Made by a program: the position numbers and the translations under genes | Part shown: positions 6,625 through 10,224 of the stretch, piece after piece | Numbering within the stretch: the stretch's first letter is position 1 | Layout of the letters: each line of letters opens with the position of its first letter | DNA from: an uncultured Pseudorhodobacter sp. | GTDB lineage: Bacteria > Pseudomonadota > Alphaproteobacteria > Rhodobacterales > Rhodobacteraceae | Assembly: GCA_945952425.1 (NCBI GenBank) | Contig: CAMFIX010000066.1 | Span: 1-10,224 of the forward strand | Reading direction: 5' to 3' | DNA length: 10,224 nt | Notes under the pieces: model-generated | The model's input: the letters and a program-made list of their open reading frames with translations, nothing else | What the model was told of the DNA's origin: nothing | Database searches by the model: none

Positions 6625-7421
6625 TCTGCACCAGCCCAATCAGAAGAGGTTTTCTTCAGCATACCAGCCCAACGCAACAGACCATTTCCTCTTAAAGGAA
6701 TAACCTTCCGCACATTGACGCGAACTGGAAGAGCCTGCGTTCCATCATAGATTGCGACACCTTCAATCCAGCTGCGTTGCTCATAGTCGGAAAGAACTTC
6801 ACCAAGATCATCCCGCCTGAACACACAATCTAGTTCACTACCGTCGATTGTTTGGATTATCTTGCCTTTGACTATGGCCCCGCGGGAGTCGATTGCCCTA
6901 ATTTCTCCATCAAACTGTCCTACAGAGGTGCCTTCAAAGAATCTGCCTTTTTCAGTCTGATCGCCGATTGCTAACTCAACTGCCCTCTTGGCGCGATCCC
7001 TAAAGAAAGAGTCAAGGCGAACAATGTCACCCTGCCCAAAATCTATTTCAACATGAGAGTGAGTTTTTTCTGCGCCCTCAGACGCAGTGACTAGTTTTTT
7101 GAGAACTCCAACTCTCTCTGGGGCGAAGGAGATGGCTCCACTTTGCAAAGAGACTGCCACTTTTGCGAGGCCGGAAAACGGCTCTTCAACCTTTTTTGCC
7201 TTTACTAATTGCTTTGGGTCCAGCCAGGCATCGGCAGAGCCTATCTTGAGATCCTTGATCATAAGACCAAATTTCGCGCGACCATTCAAACGCCTGTCCT
7301 CAAGCGTTGCTGCCGCCGCAAATGCAGCCAACTTTTCGGCGAACACATCAGCGCGCACAAAGCCGTTGTCCACAGTAAGACCATGGACAGTAAATCTGAT
7401 TTTGTTAGTCAGATTTGGCAT
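6621..7421 (-). CDS. Unknown 266-residue protein coupled to the PIN gene
   Basis: I do not recognise this gene. ATG at 7421-7419, TGA at 6623-6621. The N-terminal part (about 1-70) alternates strands and a helix (IRFTVHGLTVDNGFVRADVFAEKLAAF), with an acidic/basic mix. The middle (about 85-150) has a helix rich in Lys and Glu. The C-terminal part (about 165-245, from QFDGEIRAIDSRG to LPVRVNVRKVIPL) is beta-rich with conserved-looking glycines, which could be a small barrel. A Cys sits in LDCVFRRDDLG. There is no signal peptide, membrane helix, Walker motif or obvious HTH. The start overlaps the transposase stop by 13 bases and has GGAGG five bases upstream inside a hairpin; the end overlaps the PIN start by four bases. 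Partner, antitoxin-like or targeting protein for the PIN nuclease is the likeliest role by context. Base composition is AT-rich like the PIN gene. Confidence 0.8.
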   Translation of the reverse strand: MPNLTNKIRFTVHGLTVDNGFVRADVFAEKLAAFAAAATLEDRRLNGRAKFGLMIKDLKIGSADAWLDPKQLVKAKKVEEPFSGLAKVAVSLQSGAISFAPERVGVLKKLVTASEGAEKTHSHVEIDFGQGDIVRLDSFFRDRAKRAVELAIGDQTEKGRFFEGTSVGQFDGEIRAIDSRGAIVKGKIIQTIDGSELDCVFRRDDLGEVLSDYEQRSWIEGVAIYDGTQALPVRVNVRKVIPLRGNGLLRWAGMLKKTSSDWAGAE

Positions 7422-8356
7422 CTGCGCCTCCGGCGCAGAGTCTGCGCGCCCAACGAGTCCCGGTAAAGCACTCTTTTCCCTACGACCCCGTTAAGGGTGA
7501 AGTCAGCACGCGCGGCGTCGTTCACGTCCAGCGCCGCGCGGTTGTTGTAACGGAACTCGTACTCCGCCAGATAGCGGTGCAGGTGCTTCTTGCCGCAGTG
7601 CTGGTACACGCCCTTCATGCCGCGCTTGAAGACGCTGAAGTAGCCCTCGACGGTGTTCGTGTGGACATCGCCGCGCACGTATTCACCGGACTTGTGGGTG
7701 GTGAAGTCGTGGCTCGCGAAGTGCTTGCCGATGCGGGTGTAGTGGCTGGCTTCGTCGGTGTAGAGCGTGGCTTCCTTGGCAATGTTCTCGCGGATGATCG
7801 GCATCAGGGTGGAAACCTTGAGATCGTCAACGACCATGCTTTTGGCGCGGCCAGTGGAGCGGTCAACGAGGGTCAGCACCTTCATCTTGTGGTGGTAAGC
7901 GGCCTTCTTTTCCATGCCAGGCTCGCGACCGATGAAGGTCTCATCGACCTCGACCACGCCGCCACCAGCGCCGAAGCCCGCAAGCGTATCGTTGCGCATC
8001 GCTTCGCGGATGCGGTGAGACATGAACCACGCGGTCTTGAGGGTGACACCAAGAGTGCGGTGGAGCTGGTTGCTGCTGATGCCCTTCTTGCTGGCACACA
8101 TCAGATAGATCGCTTGCAGCCAGAGGTTCATCGGAACGTGGCTGGATTCAAAAATGGTGCCGATCTTGACGGTGAAGGGCTTGCGGCAAGAGTAGCACTT
8201 GTAGGTGCCGATGCGGGTGGACTTGCCGCCCAGCTTGCCAGTGCGCTCACATTCGCCGCAGTGCGGGCAGACACGACCGTTCGCCCAGACGCGCGCTTCG
8301 ACATAGGCGTAAGCAGCTTCTTCGTCGTGGAACTCAGGGCGGGACAGAACGGACAT
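7409..8356 (-). CDS. IS1595-family transposase
   Basis: A 315-residue DDE-type transposase. The N-terminal zinc ribbon has Cys30-x2-Cys33 and Cys54-x2-Cys57 (CPHC, CYSC). A helix-turn-helix-like stretch follows (GISSNQLHRTLGVTLKTAWFMSHRIREAM, about 92-120). The catalytic ISXO2-like domain carries Asp138 (VEVDETFIG), Asp201 (LYTDEASHY) and Glu237 in HTNTVEGYFSVFKRGMKGVYQH, the signature region of the family. No frameshift or internal stop is seen and the length is normal, so the enzyme is probably functional. The start ATG has AGAGG six bases upstream (8367-8363). It acts on the terminal repeats at 5854-5877 and 8399-8422. The extreme C terminus (LRRRRRCQI) is encoded in the overlap with the next gene and is probably not conserved. 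Confidence 0.95.
   Translation of the reverse strand: MSVLSRPEFHDEEAAYAYVEARVWANGRVCPHCGECERTGKLGGKSTRIGTYKCYSCRKPFTVKIGTIFESSHVPMNLWLQAIYLMCASKKGISSNQLHRTLGVTLKTAWFMSHRIREAMRNDTLAGFGAGGGVVEVDETFIGREPGMEKKAAYHHKMKVLTLVDRSTGRAKSMVVDDLKVSTLMPIIRENIAKEATLYTDEASHYTRIGKHFASHDFTTHKSGEYVRGDVHTNTVEGYFSVFKRGMKGVYQHCGKKHLHRYLAEYEFRYNNRAALDVNDAARADFTLNGVVGKRVLYRDSLGAQTLRRRRRCQI
7419..7439 (-). promoter_or_regulatory. Hairpin covering the ribosome binding site of the 266-residue gene
   Basis: On the minus strand, TCTGCGCC (7439-7432), a three-base GGA loop, and GGCGCAGA (7428-7421) form a perfect 8-bp stem. The Shine-Dalgarno GGAGG sits in the loop and stem, five bases before the ATG, whose A is the last stem base. 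The transposase reading frame runs through this hairpin and stops eight bases past the ATG. Ribosomes finishing the transposase would open it and allow re-initiation, so the passenger genes are probably translationally coupled to the transposase. Confidence 0.6.
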
Positions 8357-8369
8357 TGCGAACCTCTTG

Positions 8370-8394
8370 GCTACACCCTCAATCTAGGTGTAGC
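8370..8394 (-). promoter_or_regulatory. Subterminal hairpin in the transposase leader
   Basis: GCTACACC and GGTGTAGC (8370-8377 and 8387-8394) form a perfect 8-bp stem around a nine-base loop, between the right terminal repeat and the transposase ribosome binding site. It could damp translation of transposase from transcripts that read in from outside, a known strategy in insertion sequences, or be a secondary transposase binding site. Confidence 0.5.
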
Positions 8395-8398
8395 GGCT

Positions 8399-8422
8399 GG
8401 GTACGTAAAGTATAATATCGCC
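8399..8422 (-). repeat. Right terminal inverted repeat
   Basis: Read on the minus strand from 8422 it runs GGCGATATTATACTT, then TACGTACCC, matching the left end at 21 of 24 positions. On the plus strand it contains TATAAT (8411-8416). Confidence 0.9.
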
Positions 8423-8430
8423 AAATTTCT
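8423..8430. repeat. Right target-site duplication
   Basis: AAATTTCT directly follows the right terminal repeat and matches the left copy AAATTTTT at seven of eight bases. The next bases, AGGC (8431-8434), complete the arm of the hflX palindrome interrupted by the insertion. Confidence 0.75.
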
Positions 8431-8508
8431 AGGCTCCCGCCCCGTTTCGTCTTTTGATCAAATCCTCTGGCGCCCTCGCCCCGCCTCTGCTATCCTGCCG
8501 ATATTGGA

Positions 8509-8514
8509 TGGAGA
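8509..8514 (+). promoter_or_regulatory. Ribosome binding site of the aminotransferase gene
   Basis: TGGAGA ends seven bases before the ATG at 8521 and supports this start. No convincing promoter could be read by eye between the transposon end (8430) and here. Confidence 0.65.
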
Positions 8515-8520
8515 TTCAAA

Positions 8521-9924
8521 ATGACCGCCGCCCTCAACCTGACGCCCAGCAACCAGGATTTCGCCGCCCTCGACCAGGCCCATGCCCTGCATCCCTGGAC
8601 CCATTTCGCCAGCCAGGCGCAAGAGCCGCCGCTGGTGATTACGGAAGGCAATGGCTGTCGCGTCACCGACAGCAGCGGGCGCAGCTATCTGGATGCGGTG
8701 GGGGGCGTCTGGTGCACCAACATCGGCCTCGGTCGGCGCGAGATGGCCGAGGCCATCGGCGCCCAGGCGCTGCGGCTCGCCTATGCCAACCCCTTCGTCG
8801 ACATGACCAGCGACCCCGCCGCGCTTCTGGCGGCGAAACTGGCCGAGCTCGCCCCGGGCGATCTCAACCGCGTGCATTTCACCACCGGCGGCTCGACCGC
8901 GGTGGATACCGCCGTGCGCATGGTCAGCTATTACCACCACGCGCGGGGCAATCCGGGCAAGACCGATATCGTCAGCCGGGAAAACTCTTACCACGGCTCG
9001 ACTTACCTGACGCAATCGGTCGGCAAGCGCTCGGGCGACCGGGTGGACGAGTTCCGTTACAAGACCGAGGGCATCCATCACCTCAGCTGCCCCAACCCCT
9101 ACCGCCGCCCCGCCCATCTGACCGAGGCGCAATTCTGCGACGAGCTGGTCGCCGAGTTCGAGGCCCTGATCGCCCGCGTCGGCGCGGACCGCATCGGCGG
9201 CTTCATCGCCGAGCCGATCCAGGCTTCGGGCGGCATCATCATCCCGCCGGAGGGCTATCTGCGCCGCATGTGGGCCGTCTGCCAGCGCCACGACATCCTC
9301 TTCATCGCCGACGAGGTCGTCACCGGCTTCGGCCGCATCGGCCACTGGTTCGCGGCCCTCGCCGAATTCGGCGTGCAGCCCGACATGATCACTTGCGCCA
9401 AAGGTTTGACTTCGGGCTATATCCCCTTGGGCGCGCTGATCTATTCCGACCGCATCCATGCCGCGATGGCAGGCGGCGCGAGCGGCTGGTTCACCTCCGG
9501 CTTCACCTATTCCGGCCACCCGGTCGCCTGCGCCGCCGGCCTGAAGAACATCGAGATCATCGCCCGCGAAGACCTGCTCTCCCATGCGACCCGCGTCGGG
9601 CTTTACTTCGAAGAGCGGCTGAAGGCGCTCGCCCCCTTGGCCCTGGTCGGCGATGTGCGGGGCAAGAAGCTGATGCTTTGCGTCGAGAATGTCGCGAACA
9701 AGGAGACCAAGGCGCTGCTGCCCGACGAGGCGGGCGAGAGCAAGCGCATCTCGAACGCCTGCGAAGAGATGGGCCTTTTGGTCCGTCCCATCGGCCATCT
9801 GAACGTGATGTCGCCGCCGCTCACGATCACGGAAGGCGAGGTGGATTTCATCGTCGAGACGCTGGAAAAGGCGATCACCCGCGTGACCGACGACCTGGTG
9901 CGCGAAGGCTTCCGTATCGGCTGA
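8521..9924 (+). CDS. Class III PLP-dependent aminotransferase
   Basis: A 467-residue aminotransferase of the omega type (fold type I). Visible hallmarks are the phosphate-binding TTGGSTAVDTA (about 121-131), SYHGST with Tyr157-His158, the Asp264 motif FIADEVVTGFGRIG that contacts the pyridine nitrogen, and the Schiff-base Lys294 in CAKGLTSGYIPLGA. FTSGFTYSGHPVACAAG follows. The length and N-terminal region (LHPWTHFASQ) fit the branch with amine/beta-alanine/taurine:pyruvate aminotransferases; the amino donor cannot be fixed from sequence. ATG 8521 follows TGGAGA by seven bases. Before the transposon arrived, it lay about 140 bases behind hflX. It is convergent with uraH, with no sign of a shared operon. 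Confidence 0.92.
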   Translation: MTAALNLTPSNQDFAALDQAHALHPWTHFASQAQEPPLVITEGNGCRVTDSSGRSYLDAVGGVWCTNIGLGRREMAEAIGAQALRLAYANPFVDMTSDPAALLAAKLAELAPGDLNRVHFTTGGSTAVDTAVRMVSYYHHARGNPGKTDIVSRENSYHGSTYLTQSVGKRSGDRVDEFRYKTEGIHHLSCPNPYRRPAHLTEAQFCDELVAEFEALIARVGADRIGGFIAEPIQASGGIIIPPEGYLRRMWAVCQRHDILFIADEVVTGFGRIGHWFAALAEFGVQPDMITCAKGLTSGYIPLGALIYSDRIHAAMAGGASGWFTSGFTYSGHPVACAAGLKNIEIIAREDLLSHATRVGLYFEERLKALAPLALVGDVRGKKLMLCVENVANKETKALLPDEAGESKRISNACEEMGLLVRPIGHLNVMSPPLTITEGEVDFIVETLEKAITRVTDDLVREGFRIG

Positions 9925-9944
9925 GGGCGCTTGGCGGCCAGGGC

Positions 9945-9968
9945 GGCCGAGGGCGGATGCCCGAGGCC
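9945..9968. terminator. Possible bidirectional hairpin between convergent genes
   Basis: GGCC-GA-GGGC (9945-9954), a GGAT loop and GCCC-GA-GGCC (9959-9968) can form a stem with an internal tandem G-A pair. It lies between the ends of the convergent aminotransferase and uraH genes. There is no T-tract on either side, so termination is only a suggestion. Confidence 0.35.
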
Positions 9969-9981
9969 CCCTCTTCCCGGG

Positions 9982-10224
9982 TCAGCTCCCCCGGTAGGTC
10001 GAATACCCAAACCCCGAGATCAGCAGCGGCACATGGTAATGCGCCCCCGCATCGCTGATCCCGAAGCGGATCGGCACCTGGTCGAGGAAAAGCACCTCGC
10101 CCGTCGCCTGGCCCGTCGCCCGCAGGTAATCGCCCGCGAAGAAGATCAGCTCGTAAGCCCCCACCCGATACTCCGCCCCCTTCAAGAGCGGCGCATCGGT
10201 GCGGCCGTCGGCATTGGTCACCAC
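9982..10224 (-). CDS. uraH: 5-hydroxyisourate hydrolase, C-terminal part (runs off right edge)
   Basis: Eighty residues are visible in an open frame up to the right edge; the stop is TGA at 9984-9982. The sequence ends in the diagnostic C-terminal tetrapeptide YRGS within GYSTYRGS and contains the active-site-type HYHVPLL and PIRFGI stretches, as in transthyretin-like HIU hydrolases. The enzyme hydrolyses 5-hydroxyisourate to OHCU in urate degradation towards allantoin. Family members are about 110-120 residues, so roughly 35-40 N-terminal residues lie outside the window; the GTG at the very edge is not the real start. Other ureide genes would be expected further right. Confidence 0.93.
   Translation of the reverse strand: MVTNADGRTDAPLLKGAEYRVGAYELIFFAGDYLRATGQATGEVLFLDQVPIRFGISDAGAHYHVPLLISGFGYSTYRGS

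Larger units (their letters stand above)
5854..8422 (-). mobile_element. IS1595-family transposon with passenger genes (2,569 bp)
   Basis: The element is bounded by 24-bp terminal inverted repeats beginning GGCGATATT and flanked by an 8-bp target duplication. On the minus strand it carries, in transcription order, the transposase, a 266-residue unknown protein, a PIN-domain protein and a 48-residue protein. The first two junctions overlap; a 48-base gap precedes the last. Simple IS1595 elements are usually around 1 kb, so more than half of this one is cargo. Members of this family are known to pick up passenger genes. Both ends, the transposase motifs and the flanking chromosome look intact, so it may still be mobile; its only visible wear is a one-base difference between the target copies. 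Confidence 0.9.

Noticed and set aside
6625..6639. TTG start five codons upstream for the PIN gene
   Set aside because: The ATG at 6624 gives a classical ATGA overlap with the preceding stop and starts just before the PIN core.
5878..8398. CRISPR array, tRNA or other structured RNA gene within the element
   Set aside because: No regularly spaced direct repeats, no cloverleaf and no conserved RNA landmarks were seen; the space is filled by four coding regions and short gaps.
7415..8524. A 369-codon plus-strand frame opposite the transposase
   Set aside because: It is antisense to the clearly recognised transposase, spans the transposon end and runs into the aminotransferase start; no family features.
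8458..9798. A 446-codon minus-strand frame opposite the aminotransferase
   Set aside because: Shadow of a well-supported PLP enzyme; no motif of its own.

Overview
The window looks like the chromosome of a GC-rich alphaproteobacterium of the order Rhodobacterales (Rhodobacter/Paracoccus-like). The basis is the gene order ntrC-ntrY-ntrX-hfq-hflX, the short 77-residue Hfq, and strongly GC-biased third codon positions. No species can be named from the sequence alone.

Layout. Positions 1-448 hold the 3' end of ntrC. A long inverted repeat (452-505) follows, then ntrY (537-2786) and ntrX (2783-4171), which share an ATGA overlap, then hfq (4262-4495) and hflX (4492-5811), which share a GTGA overlap. 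All lie on the + strand and form the classical nitrogen-regulation/RNA-chaperone cluster: NtrY is a membrane histidine kinase, NtrX its response regulator, Hfq the sRNA chaperone and HflX a ribosome-associated GTPase.

Positions 5854-8422 are a 2,569-bp insertion that I could delimit to the base. It has 24-bp terminal inverted repeats (21/24 identical), an 8-bp target duplication (7/8 identical), and an IS1595-family DDE transposase with an N-terminal zinc ribbon. Behind the transposase, on the same minus strand and tightly packed, are passenger genes: a 266-residue protein I do not recognise, a PIN-domain nuclease with all four acidic residues, and a 48-residue charged protein. The first two passengers are visibly AT-richer than the transposase and the chromosome. 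Removing the element and one target copy restores an almost perfect 32-bp palindrome downstream of hflX, so the element landed in what looks like the hflX terminator.

Positions 8521-9924 encode a class III PLP-dependent aminotransferase (+ strand). Convergent to it is the 3' part of uraH (5-hydroxyisourate hydrolase), which runs off the right edge.

The most interesting part is the element: a simple transposon carrying a nuclease plus a partner protein. Translation of the partner appears to be coupled to the transposase by a hairpin that covers its ribosome binding site. It resembles a toxin-antitoxin or defence-type cargo, but that function is an inference.
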